The notes: generated from the sequence alone by a model not told the origin. Shown: positions 1-6,744, numbered from the stretch's first letter. The stretch is 8,448 bases of DNA from Planctomycetaceae bacterium (GCA_009783865.1 WRCR01000149.1:1-8448); one strand, 5' to 3'. Translations and numbers: made by a program.

Positions 1-2
1 TG

Positions 3-1184
3 TGGGATTATACCGTGAACTTTCAGGCATACATGCTGCCGCACCCGAATCATCGGGTGTTAGCCCCGAATGTTCGATTTTTTGTCGATAACAAAACGAT
101 TGGACTTTTCGAGCAAGGCGATACCTGGTGTGCGACCGGCGACTTTGTCCGTTTGAAAACGTGGCTGCTTTCGCATTTGATGTGGAATCCCGATGCCGAT
201 GAGAATAAATTGACGGACGAATTCATTACCGGTTATTACGGAAAATATGCCGCTCCGTTTGTTAAGGAATACTGGAAGTTGCTGCTCGACCGCGTTGAAG
301 CAAGCGGTGTGTATCTCGGCTGTTATCAATCGAAGACGGGACATTGGCTTGATGCCGAAACGCTTATCAAAGCGGGAACCGCGCTGGACACGGCTTATCG
401 AAACGAAAAAGATGAAACTATTAAGAAACGTCTTTGGCGGGAAAAGATTCCGCTCGACTTAGTTTTGCTTCAGCGGTATCACGAATTGAAACGGAAAAAT
501 TTACTGCCGGAAAATTCGCCGCTGGTACCGAATAATCCGCTGGAATTGGTCGACGATTTCCAGAAACGCTGCAATGAATTCAAAGCGGTTTCTTACAACG
601 AAGGCGACAACGGCGATAATTTGAAACGGATTATCGAGGGTTTCCGGCAGCGTTTGACGATAATCGATGCGCCCGCACCGGAGTTCTGCAAGGATTTGCC
701 GAAAGACCGCTGGTTTGATGTACGGAACTACGAATTCAGTACGGCACAACTTGGCGTATGGACTTTTATCGTGGACGATGCGAAGGCAGCGACCGGCAAG
801 ACGGTGAAGATGCCGTCCAATCATTACGAATGGGCGACAAGTTATACCTTCGACAGCGGTTCGCTCTTCGAATTGAAATCGGAGAAGGAGAAAGACGCGC
901 CGCCGACGTATAAGATTTATGCCTCTGTGCGCTGTGAAGCGTCAGCGGACGACGGTGCTGCGATGACAGTCGGCATTTACGATTACGGACAAAAGAAGGG
1001 CGTTACGAGTAAGACAATTCCGGTATCTGAAATCAAGGGCAAGGAATACAAGTGGATTTCACTTGGTTCGGTTCCTTTGCTGTCGGGTGCGGAACATAGT
1101 TATAATTTCTGGTTTGCACCGGCAAAACGACCGGAGGAAGTCGATGCCGTGTATATCGATAGAATTGTGGTCGTTAGAGAGTAA
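3..1184 (+). CDS. DUF4838 domain-containing protein, C-terminal part (5' end outside window)
   Basis: The reading frame is already open at the left edge and reads W-D-Y-T-V-N-F before the first in-frame GTG at 15, so the true start lies upstream. About 393 residues are visible, ending in TAA at 1182-1184. The opening stretch has the look of the DUF4838 family: WDY, then a Pro/His/Asn-rich turn (MLPHPN), 'NVRFFVDN', an aromatic/Gly loop ending in GD, 'LKTWLLSHLMWNPDAD', then 'EFITGYYG' and 'APFVKEYWKLL'. DUF4838 proteins are usually exported, associated with glycoside-hydrolase-like proteins, and biochemically poorly characterised. Residues from about 235 onward (counting from the GTG) look like a separate beta-rich domain with alternating strands ('YEFSTAQLGVW', 'TYKIYASVRCEA', 'YIDRIVVVRE'), perhaps a jelly-roll ligand-binding module; this is inference. 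The next gene follows after 48 nt on the same strand with no obvious terminator, so co-transcription is likely. Confidence 0.8.
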   Translation, partial: WDYTVNFQAYMLPHPNHRVLAPNVRFFVDNKTIGLFEQGDTWCATGDFVRLKTWLLSHLMWNPDADENKLTDEFITGYYGKYAAPFVKEYWKLLLDRVEASGVYLGCYQSKTGHWLDAETLIKAGTALDTAYRNEKDETIKKRLWREKIPLDLVLLQRYHELKRKNLLPENSPLVPNNPLELVDDFQKRCNEFKAVSYNEGDNGDNLKRIIEGFRQRLTIIDAPAPEFCKDLPKDRWFDVRNYEFSTAQLGVWTFIVDDAKAATGKTVKMPSNHYEWATSYTFDSGSLFELKSEKEKDAPPTYKIYASVRCEASADDGAAMTVGIYDYGQKKGVTSKTIPVSEIKGKEYKWISLGSVPLLSGAEHSYNFWFAPAKRPEEVDAVYIDRIVVVRE

Positions 1185-1221
1185 AAAATCAGAGCGAATG
1201 TTTAATCATTTTATTTAATTC

Positions 1222-1226
1222 AGGAG
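1222..1226 (+). promoter_or_regulatory. Ribosome binding site (AGGAG) of the Sec-type DUF6807 gene
   Basis: AGGAG lies 6 nt before the ATG at 1233 and fixes that start. The stretch CAGGAGATTCAAATG is nearly identical (one difference) to the one in front of the HzsA-related gene on the other strand (5446-5460). Confidence 0.75.
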
Positions 1227-1232
1227 ATTCAA

Positions 1233-2261
1233 ATGCGGATTTTTTTCACTTTTATTTCATTCTGTTTTTTAACAGGACTCGTTCCGGCGGCGGATGCTTT
1301 CCGCTTCGAAGAACAGCCGGAAAAACAACTTGCGTTATTTGACGGCGAACAGCCCGTCTTTGTTTATCAATATGATGCGATACTTCATCAGCAAGTTCCC
1401 GATAACAGCGCAAGGAAATTTGCCGGCTGCTACATTCATCCGCTCTACGGTTTGAACGGGGAAATCTTAACCGACAACGCACCGAAAGACCATTATCATC
1501 ATCACGGGGTTTTCTGGACGTATCCGCATGTCGGCGTTCATGAACCGGATGGAACAGTCAAAGAATACAACACGTGGGAAGGAAGGAATTATCCCGCATT
1601 GCGGCAGCGTTTCGTCAAATGGATAGACAAGAAAACCGCCGGCGATACCGCCGTGTTTGAAGTCGAGAACGGCTGGTTCATTACCGAATCGCCGGAAGCA
1701 CTGCCCGTTTCGGAAAACAAGTTGATGTACGAAGTCGTCAAGGTGACCGTTCATAAAGTCAAGGCAGAAGGCATGTTAAAGAGCAGAGCGATTGACATCG
1801 AATTGACTTGGAAGCCGACGCAGAAACCGATTTCATTACGGGGTGCGGAAGCAAAAAGTTACGGCGGTTTAACAGTGCGTTTCAAACCGTTTGTGCAGGA
1901 AAAGAATCAAAAGCGGACAGACGGCGCAGTTCACGATGAGATTAACGCAATAACGGTGCCGGACGGTATTACTCCGATTGATTTACCGGAGAAGCCGCTG
2001 GCGTGGGCGGATTACACATCGCTTTTCGGCGACAGTAAAACCCGCAGCGGTGCGGCAATTTTCGTGCCGAAGACGCATCCTGATTATCCGCCGACTTGGC
2101 TCACGCGGTATTACGGTGCGCTGTGTATCGGGTGGCCCGGTGTCAAAGATAAAACATTTCAAGTCGGCGAAGAGATAAAACTCAATTACCGGATTTGGAT
2201 TCACAATGAACCGGTTTCGCTGCAACAACTGGAAAAGGTGTATGAGAAATATATCCGTTAA
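1233..2261 (+). CDS. Secreted DUF6807 (PmoA-like) family protein, Sec signal
   Basis: This 342-residue protein is complete. An N-terminal hydrophobic segment (about residues 3-19) ends in a plausible signal peptidase I site, A-D-A before F23, so the product is probably exported through Sec. The diagnostic segment is DHYHHHGVFW at residues 86-95, matching the His-rich 'DHPHHRGLWF'-type motif of the DUF6807 family, which databases also label PmoA-like or 'methane oxygenase PmoA'. That label is historical: nothing here suggests a methane monooxygenase. Further family-like features are a central beta-rich region, a Gly-Gly strand around 211 (GGLTVRFKP), and the C-terminal 'LNYRIWIHNEP' followed by a short helix. 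The histidine cluster could bind metal or a sugar ligand, but that is inference. It follows the DUF4838 gene by 48 nt, and in planctomycetes such proteins often sit among carbohydrate-utilisation genes. A paralogue with a Tat signal is encoded at 7249-8298. Confidence 0.85.
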   Translation: MRIFFTFISFCFLTGLVPAADAFRFEEQPEKQLALFDGEQPVFVYQYDAILHQQVPDNSARKFAGCYIHPLYGLNGEILTDNAPKDHYHHHGVFWTYPHVGVHEPDGTVKEYNTWEGRNYPALRQRFVKWIDKKTAGDTAVFEVENGWFITESPEALPVSENKLMYEVVKVTVHKVKAEGMLKSRAIDIELTWKPTQKPISLRGAEAKSYGGLTVRFKPFVQEKNQKRTDGAVHDEINAITVPDGITPIDLPEKPLAWADYTSLFGDSKTRSGAAIFVPKTHPDYPPTWLTRYYGALCIGWPGVKDKTFQVGEEIKLNYRIWIHNEPVSLQQLEKVYEKYIR

Positions 2262-2266
2262 ACCTA

Positions 2267-2281
2267 GCCGCGTTAAGCGGC
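2267..2281. terminator. Small GC hairpin between convergent genes, possible bidirectional terminator
   Basis: GCCGC, a 5-nt loop GTTAA, then GCGGC form a perfect 5-bp stem in the 31-nt gap between the two convergent stop codons. There is no real T-run on either side (GGATTATTA downstream on the plus strand), so it is weak as a rho-independent terminator. Its position is the main argument. Confidence 0.3.
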
Positions 2282-2292
2282 GGATTATTATC

Positions 2293-5200
2293 TCACCACA
2301 GCGACCGCCAATACCGCTGTTCTAAATCGTAATAGTCCACCGGTGTTTTCGAGTGAATGTCAAAGTCCTTCGGCAAGATTCCGAAACGTTTCATTTCCCG
2401 CAGATATTCCCAGCGGGGAATGAAGTCAGGCATATCAAAACGTTTGACCGTGTCGAGTTGCAGTTTCGCCCGCTCAATACCGGCAAGTATCGTTTTGTAG
2501 GTTTCGCTGTTTTTGTCGGGAATTGCGGGAGTTGCGTTAGGTTGCATATTGCAAAAGCCATAACCGCCGTGTTCTTTTGACAGCGGCGCAAGCAGCAACG
2601 CTGACTTCTCCGGCTGCGTTAAATCGAAAAACAAATGCCGCGAATACTTCCGGCGGCTGTCGTTAGGACCATTAGGATAAATCCACCACGTATGCCGGAT
2701 TTCATCGGAAACAGAAAGCGGCAACTGCATCTCGCCTGTATGGCAAGAAGCGCAGTTGTTTTTCATTGTTTCCTGCATCGCCTTCGTTTCTGCCCATTCC
2801 AAATCAGAACGGTCTAATGTATTGATGGCGTATCCGCCTAACATTCCGCTGCCCAGACCGGCGTAAGTGCCGAGATATGCTGCACCGGTTTCAAGCCACA
2901 ATATAACGAGCATTTTTTCCCGTTCCGAAAGTTCAACGCCGTAATGCCCTTTTTGACAATACTTTGTGTAAATTGCGCTGGCACTGCTTCCAAGCGTCCG
3001 CGGCGGATAATTGCCAAGCGGTTTGTTTCTGCCGTCGGCGACCAGTGTTTCTTTTCCGTATTTTTCGTTTTCCAAAGCACTGTGTGTTCCGCTCATCAAA
3101 TTGGAATAACTGATAGAGTACATAGGTCCTCTGCCGCCGGACAAATTAAAACGTCCTTCCCGCTTGTCGGGATTATGACACGAGACGCAGTGTTTATCCC
3201 AAATCGGCTGAATATCACGAGGATAATCAATCACATCGGGAAGTGTTGTCTTATCGCCTCGACTGCTGACAAGCGGCAACTGACCGAAGAAGGTGTTTAT
3301 ATCGTCCGCTTTTCGCTGACCGGCAGTCGGAAATTTTCCGCCGCGGCGGGGTGTTTCCAAGCGGCCTTCGTGACAGCCGTTGCAGGTAAAACTTTCGCCC
3401 GGCATTACAGATAAGAACGACTGCATACGTTTTACTGACAAATTGTTTTCGTCCATAGCAACGAAGAAGAAAGCACGATTTGCCGGAAGTTTGAAGCGTG
3501 CCGAACCATCCGGGTCAACCGGTACTGTACCGACTACCCGTTCCAGAGTGAAAGTTCCACCGTAGGACATTGGTTCCATTCCGCCGGTATAGTGAATCGG
3601 CATCGGCAGCGTTTCGATGACGAGAAGTTTTTTAATGTCGCCTTTTTTCACACCTTCCATATTTCGTCCGTGATACACGTCGACCAGCGTCATATCGCCG
3701 TAGTCCTTTTCAGGGTCCGTCATACTCTCGACAATTCGTTCCCTTTGGCGCGAAACAAGCGGCCGCGGGTCGTGGACTAGCATATTACTCAACTTTGTCC
3801 GCACTTCGCTTTTTTCACGGATAACTTTTCCGCCTTCAACCTGTTCCTGCCATTCTTTCGGAATCTGCCAAAGTGTTTGCGTATCGCCGTCTGCGCTAAT
3901 CAGTTGAATGGTATCGTTTTGTGCCGCCATGAAAGCGTTTTCGCTAAACGCCCAAGGGTCGCGGTAATTGGATTCATGCGTTATTGCAGTTGCCGACTGC
4001 AAATCGTCGGGACCGTTGCGGGGGTCAATGATTCCAACTGCGCCGGCATGTTCAACTGCGCCGTGTCCCCACGAAAAAGATGCTACAACTTTGCTGCTGT
4101 TCGGAATCGGTTTAGCGTCAATATAAACAACACCGGGATGCATGTTGCCGAAGAATACCATTTGACGTGTTCCATCGGGGTTCATCGTCCAGAGATGATG
4201 ATAATGAACCTGCGAGCGGTCAACATATTCCCACCGCATATAAAGAACTTGTCCGTTTGGCAGAAACCACGGTGTATTGTCATGCTCGATGTTGCCGGAC
4301 AAAGGACGAATGTTGCTGCCGTCCAAATCGCAACCGTAAAGAATTGCAACTTGTGTCAGCCAGCATTGAACCCAGCGTTTGGCGCGGGTAGAGACGAAAA
4401 TGATTTTATCTTCCGGAGTATAAACTGGTTCGATGTCGTCATATTCTCCGGAAGTGATTTGACGTACATTCCGTCCGCCGCTGCTGTATGTTGTTTCGTA
4501 TAAATGAAAATAATCGCTGCCGGTTTTTTTCCAAGAGAATAGAATTCTATCGCCGTCATAATGAACGCAGGTATCACGGACAACGCCTCGCGTGTCATCA
4601 ATAAGTACCTCAACTTGTTTTGTTTCCAAATCGAGAACGCAAAGTTTTCCGCCTTGATTCGGGGCAGGCGGATTATCACCGACATGTTCCGTTGACGCAT
4701 AATAACCGATATTTGCGTACCAATGTTCGCCGGTTTGTGTACGAGTCGTGAACACGATTTTCTTTATGCCGCTCATCGGAGCATTGTCGCCTTTGTTGAA
4801 CTCGGCGAACAAGTTTGCTTCCGGTCTCGCGGTTATTACCAGCGGTTTGTTTTCCTTGCGGAGTGCAACATAGTCGTAGAGTATCCACGACGAGTTTTCC
4901 AGCACAATCGAAATAGTGTTTTCGCCTTGCTTTAATAATTCTGCGGAAATGCTGAATAACAGAGATGCGGGATTACCTTTTCTGCGTGGATTAAATACGA
5001 CTTGGTCTGCGCCAACCGCCTTCGGTTTCTGTACCGGCAGTGCGGTTCCATTGACGCTAACCTTAATGTCGGGCTGCCGGTCAGCAATCGTTGCGCAGTA
5101 TCCGATGACGAAACAATACGTACCGGCGGTGTTGACTTCCGCTAAATTGAATTTGATGTTAAACGGATAAATGCCGGTGCCGCCTGCCCAAACATCGAGT

Positions 5201-5448
5201 TTGGACGGATGAACAAATGCCCAATCGTCTTTCGGGTTTGACTTGCCGACCTCGTAGTTGATATTGTTCGGAAACTTTTTCGGATAGGCGGCATATCCTT
5301 CTTTGACAAGGGCAAACTCGGAACAAAAAGCGTCCGGTGTGCCGATGCAGAAGACGACATCTTTTTCGGTACCATTAGCGTAATTAGCGTAGGAACTTGT
5401 TCCTACTATAATTAAAACAGCAAAAAACAAAGCGGTTATCTGTTTCAT
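2293..5448 (-). CDS. HzsA-related secreted multihaem cytochrome c with PL4-like carbohydrate-binding domain and beta-propeller
   Basis: I place the start at the ATG at 5448 (1051 residues), not the in-frame ATG at 5475, because AGGAG lies 6 nt upstream and the protein then begins with a clean Sec signal peptide (MKQITALFFAVLIIVG, cleavage near residue 20-25). Residues about 29-200 resemble domain III of polysaccharide lyase family 4: the 'IGTPD...EF' start, 'YEVGKS', 'DDW', and 'IKVSVNG' strand. Residues about 205-530 hold TolB/PD40-type propeller blades ('VRDTCVHYDGDRILFSW', 'YDDIEPVYTPEDKIIFVSTR', 'NTPWFLPNGQVLYMRWEY'). Residues about 590-1051 form the haem region, with CNGCH at 689-693, CVSCH at 754-758 and CASCH at 899-903. 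The linking motif 'VPVDPDGSARFKLPA...VMPGESFTCNGCHEGR' and 'WLETGAAYLGTYAG' match planctomycete proteins related to hydrazine synthase subunit A. It is probably periplasmic or surface-located. Redox role, substrate and partners are unknown. No anammox genes are nearby, so a hydrazine synthase role is unlikely. A weak promoter, TTGACT-17 nt-AAAATT at 5490-5518, may serve it. Confidence 0.88.
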   Translation of the reverse strand: MKQITALFFAVLIIVGTSSYANYANGTEKDVVFCIGTPDAFCSEFALVKEGYAAYPKKFPNNINYEVGKSNPKDDWAFVHPSKLDVWAGGTGIYPFNIKFNLAEVNTAGTYCFVIGYCATIADRQPDIKVSVNGTALPVQKPKAVGADQVVFNPRRKGNPASLLFSISAELLKQGENTISIVLENSSWILYDYVALRKENKPLVITARPEANLFAEFNKGDNAPMSGIKKIVFTTRTQTGEHWYANIGYYASTEHVGDNPPAPNQGGKLCVLDLETKQVEVLIDDTRGVVRDTCVHYDGDRILFSWKKTGSDYFHLYETTYSSGGRNVRQITSGEYDDIEPVYTPEDKIIFVSTRAKRWVQCWLTQVAILYGCDLDGSNIRPLSGNIEHDNTPWFLPNGQVLYMRWEYVDRSQVHYHHLWTMNPDGTRQMVFFGNMHPGVVYIDAKPIPNSSKVVASFSWGHGAVEHAGAVGIIDPRNGPDDLQSATAITHESNYRDPWAFSENAFMAAQNDTIQLISADGDTQTLWQIPKEWQEQVEGGKVIREKSEVRTKLSNMLVHDPRPLVSRQRERIVESMTDPEKDYGDMTLVDVYHGRNMEGVKKGDIKKLLVIETLPMPIHYTGGMEPMSYGGTFTLERVVGTVPVDPDGSARFKLPANRAFFFVAMDENNLSVKRMQSFLSVMPGESFTCNGCHEGRLETPRRGGKFPTAGQRKADDINTFFGQLPLVSSRGDKTTLPDVIDYPRDIQPIWDKHCVSCHNPDKREGRFNLSGGRGPMYSISYSNLMSGTHSALENEKYGKETLVADGRNKPLGNYPPRTLGSSASAIYTKYCQKGHYGVELSEREKMLVILWLETGAAYLGTYAGLGSGMLGGYAINTLDRSDLEWAETKAMQETMKNNCASCHTGEMQLPLSVSDEIRHTWWIYPNGPNDSRRKYSRHLFFDLTQPEKSALLLAPLSKEHGGYGFCNMQPNATPAIPDKNSETYKTILAGIERAKLQLDTVKRFDMPDFIPRWEYLREMKRFGILPKDFDIHSKTPVDYYDLEQRYWRSLW

Positions 5449-5454
5449 TGGAAT

Positions 5455-5459
5455 CTCCT
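5455..5459 (-). promoter_or_regulatory. Ribosome binding site (AGGAG) of the HzsA-related gene
   Basis: AGGAG on the minus strand, 6 nt before the ATG at 5448, decides the start against the longer in-frame ATG at 5475, which has no such site and would place a charged segment ahead of the signal peptide. Confidence 0.75.
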
Positions 5460-5489
5460 GAAATGTGATAAACAATTTACGGCAAGCAT

Positions 5490-5518
5490 AATTTTGACGG
5501 CAGAAAGCGGAAAGTCAA
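5490..5518 (-). promoter_or_regulatory. Weak sigma70-like promoter candidate for the HzsA-related gene
   Basis: On the minus strand, TTGACT (5513-5518) and AAAATT (5490-5495) are separated by 17 nt. The -35 matches consensus at five of six bases but the -10 at only three. It lies in the 82-nt gap after the stop of the 143-residue gene. Read-through from upstream is an equally good explanation for transcription. Confidence 0.2.
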
Positions 5519-5530
5519 TAGAGACGGCTT

Positions 5531-5962
5531 TCATTTTCCTTCGATTATATGCCGGACAAAATTAACATTCGGCGAATTGATTGATTGAATTTCCGATTGC
5601 CTAGCATACTGCTGCGCAATTTTTTCATGGGCAGGTGCGGCAAGTCCTTTCTGCATCTTGGCATTGATGAGTGTTGCCGCCAATTCGCCTTGACTTTTCA
5701 GTTGCGCAAGTTCCGTTAAGCCAAATTCGCTGCTGGCATCGCCGCCTTGTCCGCCGTTCGACATTTCCGAGTTCAGTAATTGCTGCAATGACAACGCAGC
5801 CGGTGAAAGCGTTAAAAAATCCGTTACCGAATTATTTGCCGTGTTGTTTGCAGGATTGTTTCCAGCAGCGTTGACTAACTGCTGAAGTTGCGGCGGCAAA
5901 GAATTCTGCGGAGTTCCCAGCATCTGCGAAAGCATCGGAAGCACGGAAGAGATGTCGTTCAT
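5531..5962 (-). CDS. Hypothetical protein, 143 aa, Gln/Asn/Leu-rich, next to csrA
   Basis: I do not recognise the family. The ATG at 5962 is chosen over an upstream in-frame ATG at 6022 because GAGG lies 7 nt before it and a good promoter (5988-6016) lies between the two. The product has no signal peptide or membrane segment. Residues 1-30 are Leu/Gln/Pro-rich (SSVLPMLSQML, PPQLQQLV). Residues 31-46 are an Asn/Ala low-complexity linker (NNPANNTANN). Residues 48-63 read TDFLTLSPAALSLQQL, and 66-78 are Gly/Ser-rich. The rest is probably helical (LTELAQLKSQGELAATLINAKMQKG, split here only by prediction) and ends in NVNFVRHIIEGK. The 'LSPAAL' element recalls segments of flagellar and motility proteins such as FlgM, and csrA is close by, but overall similarity is too low to name it. 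It lies 75 nt downstream of the membrane-protein gene and 82 nt upstream of the HzsA-related gene, all on the same strand. Confidence 0.6.
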   Translation of the reverse strand: MNDISSVLPMLSQMLGTPQNSLPPQLQQLVNAAGNNPANNTANNSVTDFLTLSPAALSLQQLLNSEMSNGGQGGDASSEFGLTELAQLKSQGELAATLINAKMQKGLAAPAHEKIAQQYARQSEIQSINSPNVNFVRHIIEGK

Positions 5963-5987
5963 TGCATATCCTCGTTTGTTTTTCGGA

Positions 5988-6016
5988 ACAATAGGGATTT
6001 CGTTGAAGAACGTCAA
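5988..6016 (-). promoter_or_regulatory. Sigma70-like promoter candidate for the 143-aa gene
   Basis: On the minus strand, TTGACG (6011-6016, five of six consensus bases) and TATTGT (5988-5993, four of six) have an ideal 17-nt spacer. Transcription would begin near 5981, giving a leader of about 20 nt that contains the GAGG ribosome site. This supports the ATG at 5962 and suggests the gene need not depend on the csrA transcript. Confidence 0.45.
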
Positions 6017-6037
6017 GTTCATTTTCTACCGCAATTC

Positions 6038-6475
6038 TCATTCGGACAAATTATCCACGAAGAATCGGAGTCGATAAATTACTTCCGGCATCAACTCCTC
6101 CGGTACCGGCAGAAAAATGCCGTTAAACGCTTCGAGAATAAAATGTTCTCTTTGCGGAAGAAGCAGCACTCCGTTCTGACGTACATCATAGCGGTATATT
6201 TCGTGCCAGTTCATCCGGCGTCTAATAATCCCTCCAATAAGTACGCCATCCGCATTCAATTCGTACTGCACTGGAAAAAACATCGGCAACAGAGGCAGCA
6301 GGAACAGTGCAAATGCGGCGAGTGCCAGCAGAACCGAACCCGCTTTGAACCAAACAAATATGCTCACAATGATTGCCGTGAACAACAGAAATACCGCCGG
6401 CACTTTTCGGTCGAAAAGCATCCAAACGGTATAGATAAGCGTTTCTGGTTTAGCAGTACTCATTTTTATTTTCAA
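6038..6475 (-). CDS. Small two-helix membrane protein of unknown function, translationally coupled to csrA
   Basis: The product is about 145 residues. Two adjacent hydrophobic segments at roughly residues 26-43 and 46-67 form a membrane hairpin. A cytosolic-looking C-terminal half follows, with the pattern 'FFPVQYELNADGVLIGGIIRRRMNWHEIYRYDV' (broken here at no particular domain edge), then 'NGVLLLPQ' and 'GIFLPVPE'. Strand, turn, Arg-rich loop, 'W-x-x-I' and strand together resemble small bacterial membrane-anchored PH-like proteins of the kind 'Y-x-L/I-x-x-x-G-V ... R-x-x-x-x-W-x-x-I'. That is a fold guess, not a function. The start is uncertain: a TTG at 6475 has GGAG 4 nt upstream and overlaps the csrA stop (TTGA), while an ATG at 6463 has no SD sequence but sits 8 nt after that stop, suited to re-initiation. 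Either way, coupling to csrA is likely. Confidence 0.7.
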   Translation of the reverse strand: MKIKMSTAKPETLIYTVWMLFDRKVPAVFLLFTAIIVSIFVWFKAGSVLLALAAFALFLLPLLPMFFPVQYELNADGVLIGGIIRRRMNWHEIYRYDVRQNGVLLLPQREHFILEAFNGIFLPVPEELMPEVIYRLRFFVDNLSE

Positions 6476-6741
6476 TACGCTCCGCAGGCGGCATATTGTA
6501 CCGGTATAACGGGCTGGTACGGGTCAACATTAGCAGTTAGTTTCGACACTGTTAATTCCGACACAGTCAATTTCGCCGCGGGGGAACGGGTCCGAAATTT
6601 CAATTCGCTGCGCAGAACCGGCGTACTTTTCGGTGCTTCGATTCCAAGCCGAACTTGTCCGTTGTTTAATCGCACCACCGTGATTGTCACGTCGTCTCCG
6701 ATTTGAATCTGCTCGCCTTCTTTACGGGTTAATACTAACAT
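6472..6741 (-). CDS. csrA: Carbon storage regulator CsrA with a C-terminal extension
   Basis: CsrA is a small dimeric RNA-binding protein that controls translation and mRNA stability by binding GGA-containing sites, often over ribosome sites. The N-terminal 50 or so residues fit the family well: MLVLTRKEGEQIQIGDDVTI, then 'VRLGIEAPK' and 'VLRSEL'. The RNA-contacting positions Leu4, Arg6 and Arg44 known from E. coli CsrA are present. Positions 43 and 45, His and Glu in the E. coli protein, are Leu and Ser here. The protein is 89 residues against about 61 in E. coli. The extra tail contains a threefold 5-residue repeat (57-71) and ends in a Pro/Tyr/Ala/Cys-rich segment. The start is secure, with AAGGAGGTGA just upstream. 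The gene leads a minus-strand run; its stop overlaps a TTG start of the membrane-protein gene. The SD sequence itself contains GGA, so autoregulation is possible but unproven. Confidence 0.93.
   Translation of the reverse strand: MLVLTRKEGEQIQIGDDVTITVVRLNNGQVRLGIEAPKSTPVLRSELKFRTRSPAAKLTVSELTVSKLTANVDPYQPVIPVQYAACGAY
6529..6573 (-). repeat. Three imperfect 15-nt tandem units in the csrA tail
   Basis: Three 15-nt units (6559-6573, 6544-6558, 6529-6543 in reading order on the minus strand) encode KLTVS, ELTVS and KLTAN, residues 57-71 of CsrA. The first two units differ at only a few bases; the third is more diverged. This looks like local duplication within the non-conserved tail. Confidence 0.7.
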
Positions 6742-6744
6742 GTT

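Noticed and set aside
3877..4503. Plus-strand open frame (208 codons) opposite the propeller region of the HzsA-related gene
   Set aside because: Antisense to a clearly coding region with TolB-like blades; no start signal and no recognisable family.
2293..5448. True hydrazine synthase (anammox) subunit
   Set aside because: Only A-subunit-like features are present, no genes for other hydrazine synthase subunits or hydrazine dehydrogenase are in the window, and the N-terminal carbohydrate-binding-like domain points elsewhere.
5449..5475. Upstream in-frame ATG extending the HzsA-related protein by nine residues
   Set aside because: AGGAG sits just before the ATG at 5448, and the extension would put extra residues ahead of a clean signal peptide.
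5888..6706. Long plus-strand open frame (272 codons) opposite csrA, the membrane protein and the start of the 143-aa gene
   Set aside because: It lies antisense to csrA, which is unmistakable, and to the coupled membrane gene. Its translation is rich in Gln, Arg, His and Asn with no recognisable domain, and no ribosome site was found.
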